Shown here piece after piece: positions 26,142 through 34,263 of a DNA stretch of 64,000 nucleotides (positions are counted from its first letter, which is position 1; the number at the start of each line of letters is the position of its first letter). This stretch comes from GCA-016699445 sp964555055 (GTDB lineage Bacteria; UBA10199; JACPAL01; GCA-016699445). Position numbers and translations under genes: made by a program. Location of the stretch: contig CAZKQW010000002.1 of assembly GCA_964555055.1 (NCBI GenBank), positions 196,391 to 260,390 on the forward strand. Direction: 5' to 3'. The notes under the pieces were generated by a model. The model did not search any database, was not told where the DNA came from, and saw nothing but the letters and a program-made list of their open reading frames with translations.

Positions 26142-29100
26142 CTAAAAAGACGTACGCTTCATCCGTTTCTTCACTCCCCCCCAGACGATCGAAGAAAGGG
26201 CGAAGAAGAATAGGACGTTGATCCACCCGTCCCTCTTTGAGCGGGAAGACGCATCCACCGAGCAGCCTTTACATCCGAAACCCGCATCGCTTCCCATGGC
26301 TTCCGCCGCTAAGTTAATGCTGCATTCCGCGGTGTCCAAATCTGTCGTTCCTGACATAGCTTTTACCAGGAAATGAGCTTGATGATCCGAACGGCCGTAA
26401 TCGATCGGCCCACACACGGTTGTCGATGCGCTACGAGCCGTCAAACTCACGGAGCGCGCGTGATTCAAGTAGATCGGGGTCTCTGGAGACACCTCAGGAG
26501 ACACGACCGGAACATCATTAGATCCCGTCGCGACATAAGCCGCCTGCCCGCCATTCTGCATGAAAACCACGTCATAAGAACCCCGAGGCGCGGTGATAGC
26601 CGGCTGGCCATCTCTCATCGGAGGCGTGTAGGTGATATTCAAGGGCAAGCAAGTCCCATCCGAAGAAAGGGCGAACACGGTACTACCGCGAGTGGGGTCT
26701 TGCAGGACTAAATCAGCCTGATTGGCTGGAGCGACCGTGCATGTTCCCCTAACCGCCCCTGGACTGACGGCTGGCTGAGGGTCTCCTCCGCCCGCACCAC
26801 CGCCTCCCGAAGCGCCGCCAGAGCCGCTACTCCCTCCAGAACCACTACCGGAACCTCCACCAGAGCCTCCACCGGACCCCGAAGCGCCTGAAGCGCCGCC
26901 AGAGCCTCCCATAGGCTGGTCTCCCGAGCCACTGGCTCCACCACCATAGTAATTATGGGTCGTAGAGTGGTCATCGATCGTGCTACAGGCGATCGTGCTA
27001 TTCGCGATCTCGTTAATGCATCGTTGAACTCCATAGTTCGTCAAAGTTCCGTTGATATTAATGATCACCTGGCAACAGAGGTTAAACTGAGCTTGGCAAC
27101 CTAAAGTCACCGTCAGATTATTGCCGAAGTTATTACAAGCCTCCACGCTCGTGGTCGGACAAATCAAAGGATTGCGCAGGATCGACGGGATGTTGGAAGG
27201 ATTCACCGCCGCCGCAGCGGAGACCGCCCGGCAACAACTATCATCCAGCCCAGTCAAACCGGCACAGATGTCCGCCGGAGGAGGCGGGGGATTACCCCCA
27301 CTCCCGCTGGCTCCGGAATCACCACCCGAACCACTACCGCTGGAGCCGGAATCCCCGCCACTGCCCCCGCCCCCGGAGCCGCTGTCGCCGCCCGTACCAG
27401 AGCCGCCACCACTACCACCCGTCTCCGAACAATGGGCTGGAGGATCGGCGTCAAAACAAACCCCTCGCCCCGCATCACACTTGACGGGTTTGCATTCATT
27501 GACTCCAAATCCTGGACATTCATCATCCCGAGTACAGCCCCGACTACCTCCCGAGCCACTGGAACCGCCCGAGCCCGGATCCGTATTTCCTCCGCTTCCG
27601 AAACAACTCGCGGGCAAAGCCCCCCCACTTTCGATACAAGTTCTTATCGCAGTATCGCATTTGAAAATCATACATTGAGTGTTTATCGAGGCACAGTCAG
27701 CGTCCCGACTACACCCGGCATTTCCTCCGGTGCCGCCGGAACCACCGGCCCCACTCGCACCTCCTGAGCCCGCTCCTCCTGAGGGGCATAAAGCCATAGC
27801 TTCCGCTTCTGTAAGCACCATGATGTTGGGGGTTTGAACCCAATTCGTCGTTTTACGATTCGTGATGCGAGCCAGATTCTCGACCTTACAATCGATCGTA
27901 CTGATCTGGCTTGAGACATCAAACTCACGGGTCGCGCCGGGCTCTAAAACAAAGACATAGGGCGACGTGTAAGTTCCCGAAGGATCCCTCAGTGTCACTC
28001 CCGACAAACCGCTGGAGATGTCTTCTAAAGTTACGTTATAACTAGCCATCCTGTTGAGATTACGAACGGAGATTTTAAACTCAGCGTTTGTCAGAGTATG
28101 CGAACGCAAAGTCTTACTGAGGCAAATATTATCCTCTAACGTGACTTCATCCGGCCTACAGGTTGTCGTCCCTGTATCACCACCCGACCCAGAAGTCCCT
28201 CCGCTGCCCGACCCACCCCCAGATCCCGAACTACCGCCGGATCCGGAGGATCCTCCGGATCCCATGCCTCCGGTGCCAGAAGACCCGCCTGTAGAAGAGA
28301 GGCAATCCGGCAATATTTCTTCCGGGGTTATGGCTACGGCCTGCATCTCTCCCAAAGTTAATTGGGCTCTATTGGAAAACTTACAATTAAAGCTCGTAAC
28401 ACGGCCGTTCATATCATATTGAACTAATTGGTTGGGACCTAAAGCAAGGCTGCTTTCATCTCTGAAAGTATTGGGAGGCGTTCCAACATTGAGAGGAAAG
28501 GTTGTCTCACTGACAACCGCTCCTGGGCTGCTAATGTTCTCAATTCGCCTTGTAACGCTATTACTCAAGGTAAGACCGTCCGGGAAATCTTCGACTCTCG
28601 TTAACCTTTGTTCGGATGAGGTCAGGTTCCTCACTTGAATCCGATAATTTTGAGAGCCATTCGATTCGGCGCCCCTGTGTATTTTTGACAGGCAAATACC
28701 GGGGATGACGGTGATTTCCGAGGGATCGCACGCCGGAGGCGGCGCGCAAGCTTCGGCGGGAGCACTGACAGAAGCGAACTCCGAAACAGCACGACGTAAA
28801 GAAATCGGTATACCAAAAATCGCAGTTTGTTCTTCATACAGAGCCGCTTGGTTATCGCTAGGACAGGAAGACGAAGAAATACCGCCGAGAACGAAAATCC
28901 TTTCCGTCGTGTTGGGTGGAAAGCTGGCGACATCGCATGAAGTCCCTTGGTTGATGTCGCGACACGTGACGAGACCACTAGAAGCCCCTGAAACTACAGT
29001 GCGTCTATACGCTAAAGTCGACGGCAAAACATCCCTTAGCGTAACAGGCCTAGAGCCAAACTCCCCCGAAGAAATGGTGATTTCAAATTCCGCTTCGCTT

Positions 29101-30026
29101 CCGACGGCTGCTGGCGTTGAGGATGTCAGCCTTTTATGAATCGAAGGTATGGCCGGACAAATAATAGCGGGATTTAAAGTCGCTGTAGACGCGTTATTCG
29201 CTAAGTTAATGTCATTGGGGATCGAAGTGCTGATGCTCGCGTGACTCGTGTAGTTCAAGACACCCCCATCGCGAGGGCACGTATAGGAGACTTGAATATC
29301 GATAATCCCACGCCCATCTAAAACGGTAGGACCTACGGGAGGGAGGGAAGTCTCGGCCAAGTCACAGATAACCGTAGAGCTTAGCGAATCATACGTACAA
29401 GGGATACTCGGCGTGGAAGCTCCTAATATCCTGACGACAGGACTGTTCCGAAGGGTAAAACCTGCGGGAATTATATTCCTCACGATCACACCCACTGCGT
29501 TAGCTCCGCCCTCTCGGATGTTAGCGATATTGAGCTGATAACTTACAATCTGCGCCGCAGCATCGACGTTTAAAGTCGATGGGGCATGAGTGATGCTTAA
29601 ATCCACTTCGGTGGTGCCGGTCGTCGGGAGAGTTCCTGAACCACAACTATAAACAGGGGGGCCAGGAAATTTAGCAGAAAGGGTGTAATTATTACCGCAA
29701 AAATCTCTCACACGTCGGTTGCTAGCATTATCATAAGAGCCTGAGACATACTCACCACAACGGCTTATAGGCATATTAGGCAAACAGCTAAATTCCCATC
29801 GCGTGCTATCGCCAGGATTGAAAATCCATTGATCGGCGCAGCACTGTCGCGCATTAGGTTGACTGTATTGATCGCATTCTCTTCTAACGCATGCGCAGTA
29901 ATCTCGGACATCAGGAGCTAATCTCTCCGGATGATCGCACTCTCGGATGTCATTTGTAAAAGTTAACGCCTCTTTCGAAGCGAGAAGGAACCCCATCAAA
30001 AATAAGCTTATGAAAATCTTTCTCAT
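26142..30026 (-). CDS. Giant secreted Cys-rich, Gly/Ser-linker protein with C-terminal membrane anchor
   Basis: The 1294-aa paralogue of the protein at 22446. It has a signal peptide (residues 1-20), an N-terminal Cys-rich region (CDHPERL, CACVRREC, CCADQW), and three or four DUF11-like modules (VDLSITHAPSTLNVDAAAQ; IPSIHKRLTSS; GICLSKIHRG; NICLSKTLRS) separated by GSGG linkers. Two Cys repeats of myxobacterial style follow (CSRDADCASINTQC and CTRDDECPGFGVNEC), then the shared CAGLTGLDDSCC domain (about 26982-27277). The C-terminal domain ends in GCKGCS, a hydrophobic helix (VLFFFALSSIVWGG) and KKRMKR, resembling a MYXO-CTERM-type sorting signal. AGGAG lies six bases before the ATG and a sigma-54 promoter upstream. 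Likely cell-surface; function unknown. Confidence 0.8.
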   Translation of the reverse strand: MRKIFISLFLMGFLLASKEALTFTNDIRECDHPERLAPDVRDYCACVRRECDQYSQPNARQCCADQWIFNPGDSTRWEFSCLPNMPISRCGEYVSGSYDNASNRRVRDFCGNNYTLSAKFPGPPVYSCGSGTLPTTGTTEVDLSITHAPSTLNVDAAAQIVSYQLNIANIREGGANAVGVIVRNIIPAGFTLRNSPVVRILGASTPSIPCTYDSLSSTVICDLAETSLPPVGPTVLDGRGIIDIQVSYTCPRDGGVLNYTSHASISTSIPNDINLANNASTATLNPAIICPAIPSIHKRLTSSTPAAVGSEAEFEITISSGEFGSRPVTLRDVLPSTLAYRRTVVSGASSGLVTCRDINQGTSCDVASFPPNTTERIFVLGGISSSSCPSDNQAALYEEQTAIFGIPISLRRAVSEFASVSAPAEACAPPPACDPSEITVIPGICLSKIHRGAESNGSQNYRIQVRNLTSSEQRLTRVEDFPDGLTLSNSVTRRIENISSPGAVVSETTFPLNVGTPPNTFRDESSLALGPNQLVQYDMNGRVTSFNCKFSNRAQLTLGEMQAVAITPEEILPDCLSSTGGSSGTGGMGSGGSSGSGGSSGSGGGSGSGGTSGSGGDTGTTTCRPDEVTLEDNICLSKTLRSHTLTNAEFKISVRNLNRMASYNVTLEDISSGLSGVTLRDPSGTYTSPYVFVLEPGATREFDVSSQISTIDCKVENLARITNRKTTNWVQTPNIMVLTEAEAMALCPSGGAGSGGASGAGGSGGTGGNAGCSRDADCASINTQCMIFKCDTAIRTCIESGGALPASCFGSGGNTDPGSGGSSGSGGSRGCTRDDECPGFGVNECKPVKCDAGRGVCFDADPPAHCSETGGSGGGSGTGGDSGSGGGGSGGDSGSSGSGSGGDSGASGSGGNPPPPPADICAGLTGLDDSCCRAVSAAAAVNPSNIPSILRNPLICPTTSVEACNNFGNNLTVTLGCQAQFNLCCQVIININGTLTNYGVQRCINEIANSTIACSTIDDHSTTHNYYGGGASGSGDQPMGGSGGASGASGSGGGSGGGSGSGSGGSSGSGGASGGGGAGGGDPQPAVSPGAVRGTCTVAPANQADLVLQDPTRGSTVFALSSDGTCLPLNITYTPPMRDGQPAITAPRGSYDVVFMQNGGQAAYVATGSNDVPVVSPEVSPETPIYLNHARSVSLTARSASTTVCGPIDYGRSDHQAHFLVKAMSGTTDLDTAECSINLAAEAMGSDAGFGCKGCSVDASSRSKRDGWINVLFFFALSSIVWGGVKKRMKRTSF

Positions 30027-30070
30027 ATCACTCTCCTGAAACCGAAACTTTTGGCTTCAAGGGTGGTAAA

Positions 30071-30087
30071 AGCAAGCTAAGTGCCAA
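30071..30087 (-). promoter_or_regulatory. Sigma-54 (RpoN) promoter of the 1294-aa secreted-protein gene
   Basis: On the minus strand the sequence reads TTGGCACTTAGCTTGCT. It matches the consensus TGGCAC-N5-TTGCW with the GG and GC dinucleotides at exact -24/-12 spacing. Transcription would start near 30060, leaving a 5' UTR of roughly 35 nt containing the Shine-Dalgarno. Upstream is about 130 bp of AT-rich DNA suited to activator binding or bending. An NtrC-family activator is encoded at 55422 in this window. Confidence 0.65.
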
Positions 30088-30258
30088 ATCACGCAAGAAA
30101 TATAATTATATAAATTATTGAAATCACTATATTATTTAAAATATTGATTTAAAAGACTCAGGAGAAAAGTCCCATTTTAGGGGGAAAATTTATCATTGTG
30201 AGGAATATTCTCGTGATGAGAAAAGGCACTCCATTAGGATGAATGTCGCAACTTCCCC

Positions 30259-31821
30259 TCAATCCTCTTCATCTCTCAGAAGCTTATATTCCAAAGCGTC
30301 TACAAGAGCTTTCCAAGAGGCTTCGATGATGTTTTCCGAAACACCCACAGTCCCCCAACTTCCTAATTTGTCCTTGGATTCGATCAAAACCCGCACTTGC
30401 GAGGCCGTCCCCTTTCCCGCGGGTAAGACACGGACCTTATAATCGACTAATTGGACTTCCTTGATGCGAGGGTAAAATTTCTGAAGAGCCTTACGAAGAC
30501 ACGCATCCAGGGCGTTGATGGGACCTCGTCCCGAGGCCGTCGTCTTTGATTTTTTCTTGCCGACCTCGATGCTTAACGTCGCCGTCGACTTGGGACCGCG
30601 GCTCCCCTTCTCGTCTAACACCTTAAAACTCAAAAGCTTGAAGAACGGCTGGTATCGCCTCAAAGCTCTCTTCATCAGGATTTCGAAGGAGGCTTCGGCG
30701 CCTTCGAATTGGTAGCCTTGATTCTCAAGCTCCTTAATCTCCTCGACCACCTTCCTCACCGCAGGATCTTTAGCGTCGAGATTCACGCCCATTTCCTGAG
30801 CCTTATAAAGAACGTTCGATTGACCCGAGAGGTCCGAGATCAAGACGCGACGGCGGTTACCGACCTGCTCGGGCACGATATGCTCGTAGGTCTTTTGGTT
30901 TTTAAGGATGGCGCTCACATGCACGCCGCCCTTGTGCGCGAAAGCTGAGTCGCCGACATAAGCCTGATTCGTCTGCGGTTTCTTATTGGCCAACTCGTAC
31001 ACGAAGCGCGATACGGAACGTAAGAGAGTCAATTGATCGACGCTTACGCATTCCCGACCCATCTTTAGTTTGAGATTGGGGATGATCGAGATGAGGTTCG
31101 CGTTCCCGCAACGTTCACCGATGCCGTTAATCGTCCCATGGATTTGGGTCACGCCCGCTTCGACTGCCGCTAAAGAATTGGCGACGCCCAACTCGGCGTC
31201 GTTATGGCAATGAATGCCCAAAGGCGTCTCCGTCGACCGAGCCACCTTTGTCACCAGATCGGAGATTTCCCGCGGCAATGTCCCGCCGTTCGTATCGCAC
31301 AGAACTAAACGATCCGCGCCCGCTTGGGCAGCGGCTTGCAGGGTTTTCAGGCAATACTGTGGGTTCGCCTTATATCCGTCGAAGAAATGCTCAGCGTCGT
31401 AGATGACCTCTTCCGCATGCTTTTTCAGGAACCGGATCGAGTCGAAAATGATCTCCAAGTTTTCTTCCAAAGACGCATTGAGGGCCTCACGGACATGCAG
31501 GTCCCAACTCTTCCCAAAAATCGTAATGACAGAGGCTTGAGCCTTTACGAGCCCTAAAAGAATTTTATCCTGATCCGCGGATACCCCTTTGCGGCGCGTA
31601 CTTCCAAAAGCCGTCATTTTGGCATTTTTAAAGGCTAACTTTTTGACTCTAGAGAAGAACTCGTTGTCTTTCGGATTGGAACCCGGCCAGCCGCCCTCGA
31701 TGTAATCCACGCCCAAATCGTCCAGACGCTCAGCGACGCGCAGCTTATCCTCGACCGTGAAGGAAATCTCCTCGGCCTGGGTCCCGTCGCGAAGAGTCGT
31801 ATCGTAGATTTGAATCTTCAT
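30259..31821 (-). CDS. cimA: (R)-citramalate synthase
   Basis: Condenses pyruvate with acetyl-CoA, giving a threonine-independent route to isoleucine. The 520 aa have the HMGL-like barrel (YDTTLRDGTQAEE, HCHNDAELGVAN) and a C-terminal LeuA-type regulatory domain. DYIEGGWPGSNPKDNEFF is typical of the CimA branch, not of LeuA. It follows lysC with a 4-bp overlap (ATGA), the same order as in Geobacter-like genomes. A distinct leuA is at 947. Confidence 0.92.
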   Translation of the reverse strand: MKIQIYDTTLRDGTQAEEISFTVEDKLRVAERLDDLGVDYIEGGWPGSNPKDNEFFSRVKKLAFKNAKMTAFGSTRRKGVSADQDKILLGLVKAQASVITIFGKSWDLHVREALNASLEENLEIIFDSIRFLKKHAEEVIYDAEHFFDGYKANPQYCLKTLQAAAQAGADRLVLCDTNGGTLPREISDLVTKVARSTETPLGIHCHNDAELGVANSLAAVEAGVTQIHGTINGIGERCGNANLISIIPNLKLKMGRECVSVDQLTLLRSVSRFVYELANKKPQTNQAYVGDSAFAHKGGVHVSAILKNQKTYEHIVPEQVGNRRRVLISDLSGQSNVLYKAQEMGVNLDAKDPAVRKVVEEIKELENQGYQFEGAEASFEILMKRALRRYQPFFKLLSFKVLDEKGSRGPKSTATLSIEVGKKKSKTTASGRGPINALDACLRKALQKFYPRIKEVQLVDYKVRVLPAGKGTASQVRVLIESKDKLGSWGTVGVSENIIEASWKALVDALEYKLLRDEED

Positions 31822-33035
31822 TCGATGAACGCTTTATGCAGGGCCTTGACGGCCTTCTCCATATCAGCCTCGTGGACGACGACCGAGATCTTGATCTCGG
31901 AAGTCGAGATCATCATGATGTTGATCTTCTCCTGGGCGAGCGTCTGGAACATCTTGGCCGCGACGCCCGAATGGGAACGCATGCCGACGCCGACGACCGA
32001 GACTTTGGCGATCTTCTCATCCGCCTCGATCTTTTCGCAGCCGATTTCCTTGGCCGTCTTCTCCACGATGCGCAGCGCCTTCGTCAGATCCGTGCGGGGC
32101 ACGGTGAATGTCAAATCCGTGAACCCGTCGGCGGAGATGTTTTGGAGGATGACGTCGATATTGATGTTGGCTTCCGCCAGCGGAGCGAAAAGCTGCGACG
32201 CGATACCCGGCTTATCGGCCAAGCGGCGCACGGCGACTTTCGCCTCGTTTTTGTCGTAGGCGATGCCGGAAATGATGACTTCTTCCATTTGTTGGTCTTC
32301 GGACGTCACAAGCGTACCCTCCTCACCTTCTATGTTTTCTCGAAAGCTCGACTTTACCCACAGCGGGACTTTATATTTCGCGGCCATTTCCACGGAACGA
32401 ATCTGCAGGACCTTCGCGCCCAAGGACGCCAGCTCCAGCATTTCCTCATAGGAGATACGCGGTATTTTCTTCGCGGCGGGGACAATGCGCGGATCGGTCG
32501 TGTACACGCCGTCTACGTCCGTATAAATCTCGCAGGAATCCGCCTTGAGCGCCGCCGCGATCGCCACGCCCGTCGTATCAGAGCCTCCCCGCCCCAACGT
32601 CGTGATGTTCCCCTCTTCGTCAACACCTTGAAATCCAGCGATGACGACGATCCGGCCTTCATCCAAGTCCTTTTTGATGAAATCCGCGTCGATTTTCTTG
32701 ATGCGCGCCTTGGAATACGCGTTGTCCGTCGTGATCCGGACTTGGTGGCCTTGGTATGAAATCGCCTTCCCGCCGATCTCTTTGATGGCCAGCGCCAAAA
32801 GAGCGATTGTCACCTGCTCGCCGGTGGAAACCAGTTGGTCGTATTCGCGGCTGTCGGGCTCTTTAGAAACTTGATGGGCTAAATCGATCAAGCGGTTCGT
32901 CTCCCCCGACATGGCCGAGACGACGACGACGACTTGATGGCCTTTTTTTTGGGTCTCTAAGACGCGCTTGGCGACGTTTTGGATGCGTTCCGCGTTGCCG
33001 ACGGACGTCCCTCCGTACTTTTGGACGATTAACAT
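31818..33035 (-). CDS. lysC: Aspartate kinase
   Basis: First step of the aspartate family pathway (lysine, threonine, methionine). From ATG 33035 the protein is about 405 aa, starting MLIVQKYGGTSVG, the KxGGTS substrate motif. TLGRGGSDTTGVAIAAAL is the catalytic block, and two ACT domains at the C-terminus give feedback control. The start overlaps the tsaE stop by 7 bp (ATGTTAA). The longer open frame upstream runs through tsaE and is rejected. Confidence 0.94.
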   Translation of the reverse strand: MLIVQKYGGTSVGNAERIQNVAKRVLETQKKGHQVVVVVSAMSGETNRLIDLAHQVSKEPDSREYDQLVSTGEQVTIALLALAIKEIGGKAISYQGHQVRITTDNAYSKARIKKIDADFIKKDLDEGRIVVIAGFQGVDEEGNITTLGRGGSDTTGVAIAAALKADSCEIYTDVDGVYTTDPRIVPAAKKIPRISYEEMLELASLGAKVLQIRSVEMAAKYKVPLWVKSSFRENIEGEEGTLVTSEDQQMEEVIISGIAYDKNEAKVAVRRLADKPGIASQLFAPLAEANINIDVILQNISADGFTDLTFTVPRTDLTKALRIVEKTAKEIGCEKIEADEKIAKVSVVGVGMRSHSGVAAKMFQTLAQEKINIMMISTSEIKISVVVHEADMEKAVKALHKAFIE

Positions 33036-33448
33036 AAGGGCGTAATTTCTATTTGCCTTTGATCTTTTGAGACAAGCTTTATTTTCACGGTGAAATGCAG
33101 CTGCCTTAGGAGAACCGGATCTCTCTCCGGCCACTCGATAAGGAGGATTTTCCCCGGCTGCAGATACTCTTCCAGGGCCAAAGCGGCGACTTCCGAGGGC
33201 TTCTCGATCCGGTAGAGATCCACATGCACGAGGGGCCCGTACTCGTTGACGAGGGTGAAGGTCGGCGAACTGATTGTCTCTTCCGTTAACCCAAAAGCTT
33301 TCGCCATCCCTTTCACAAACGTGGTCTTCCCCGCCCCCAAATCCCCTTCCAATCCGACCATGAGACCGCTTTCACGAGCTTTTTCCTTCCATGAGCGCGC
33401 TAGACTTAAGGCTGTCTTTTTAGTTTCTGCGGGCGAGGAGGAAAACAT
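33029..33448 (-). CDS. tsaE: tRNA threonylcarbamoyladenosine synthesis ATPase TsaE
   Basis: P-loop ATPase of the TsaB-D-E complex making t6A37. EGDLGAGKTTFVKGMA is the Walker A, SSPTFTLVNEY follows, and the LIEWPER block is present. ATG at 33448 is directly preceded by GAGGAGG and gives about 139 aa; a TTG further upstream would overlap the PIN gene. The partner tsaB is at 5409. Confidence 0.92.
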   Translation of the reverse strand: MFSSSPAETKKTALSLARSWKEKARESGLMVGLEGDLGAGKTTFVKGMAKAFGLTEETISSPTFTLVNEYGPLVHVDLYRIEKPSEVAALALEEYLQPGKILLIEWPERDPVLLRQLHFTVKIKLVSKDQRQIEITPLC

Positions 33449-33464
33449 ACCTCCTCTTAAAAGC

Positions 33465-33917
33465 TTACGAATGATTTTCAAGGAATTCTTTAGGGGTCAT
33501 GGCGGGAATGGAAAGGTTTTGGAAGTGTTTGGCGTTCCACGAGATGAAAACGGATAATTGCGAAGAAAATCCTTCGACGATTGTCGAGACGAAAGCATCC
33601 CCTAAACTTTGTCTACGAGCGATGCATTGATAGATATCTTCTAAGGAATAAGTCCAATCGCCGGTACTCGAAATTTTCGCCAAGACCTTTACTTGATAAT
33701 CCGAACAAAAACTCAGGTATAATCGTCGTAACTCTTCCGTATTGAGATTAAAGGACAGGACACCTAATATTTCGAGAAGATTATAGATCGACGTAGCCGC
33801 TCGAACTTTGTTCGACTGCATCTGCTTTATTAACCCGTCATTGGCTAATCGATTCCTATCCCGAGGGTATCTTAGGCTTCGAACAAACACATCCGTATCT
33901 ATAAAGACATATTTCAT
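33465..33917 (-). CDS. PIN-domain ribonuclease toxin
   Basis: Predicted VapC-like endoribonuclease of 150 aa. The PIN acidic residues are visible: D7 and D9 in FIDTDVF, a Glu in YNLLEILG, and the Asp of SLGDAFVST, with a later acidic or polar position (SWNAKHF replaces the usual D). It is the second gene of a pair overlapping its antitoxin by 4 bp. The pair is inserted between nnrDE and tsaE in an otherwise conserved housekeeping array. Confidence 0.82.
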   Translation of the reverse strand: MKYVFIDTDVFVRSLRYPRDRNRLANDGLIKQMQSNKVRAATSIYNLLEILGVLSFNLNTEELRRLYLSFCSDYQVKVLAKISSTGDWTYSLEDIYQCIARRQSLGDAFVSTIVEGFSSQLSVFISWNAKHFQNLSIPAMTPKEFLENHS

Positions 33918-34216
33918 AGAAGTCCCCTCGTCCTGGATCGTCTCACTTCCTCTTCGGGGGACATATCCGGCTGAGGTTGTTTCGCTAAAATCGCTCGGAT
34001 CTCATCAATGGTCGTCGTTTTCTTTTTGAGTTTACCTTTTAACATCTCCTGCGTCACCTTCATGAAGTTGAAGGAGTTCTCATCTGAAGCGCAGCCCGCG
34101 TAATGCAAAAGAGCTTCGCGCACGAACGCTCCTTGACTGATCTTTTTAGCGCACGACTTTTCGCGGATCATTTTCATCAAAGACGAAGGAAATTTGATAG
34201 TCAAAGTCTCTAACAT
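33914..34216 (-). CDS. Ribbon-helix-helix antitoxin of the PIN toxin
   Basis: The 100-aa cognate antitoxin. The N-terminal MLETLTIKFPSSLMKMIREK and GAFVREALLHYAG fit an RHH DNA-binding fold. The C-terminal part (TIDEIRAILAKQPQPDMSPEEEVRR) is a flexible toxin-binding tail. Two related operator sites lie just upstream, supporting autoregulation. Confidence 0.78.
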   Translation of the reverse strand: MLETLTIKFPSSLMKMIREKSCAKKISQGAFVREALLHYAGCASDENSFNFMKVTQEMLKGKLKKKTTTIDEIRAILAKQPQPDMSPEEEVRRSRTRGLL

Positions 34217-34217
34217 A

Positions 34218-34248
34218 GGTATTACCTCTTGATTAAAATGGTAACACC
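34218..34248. promoter_or_regulatory. Paired operator sites of the RHH/PIN module
   Basis: GGTATTACC (34218-34226), a palindrome around its central T, and the related GGTAACACC (34240-34248) have centres 22 bp apart, two helical turns. They sit between the antitoxin ATG and the upstream nnrDE stop. Tandem sites of this spacing suit cooperative binding of RHH dimers. Confidence 0.55.
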
Positions 34249-34263
34249 TCTAGAAATCGCTGG

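Noticed and set aside
27121..28422. Further Pro-rich plus-strand frames
   Set aside because: Same effect over the 1294-aa gene; GGC/TCC-rich repeats read backwards.
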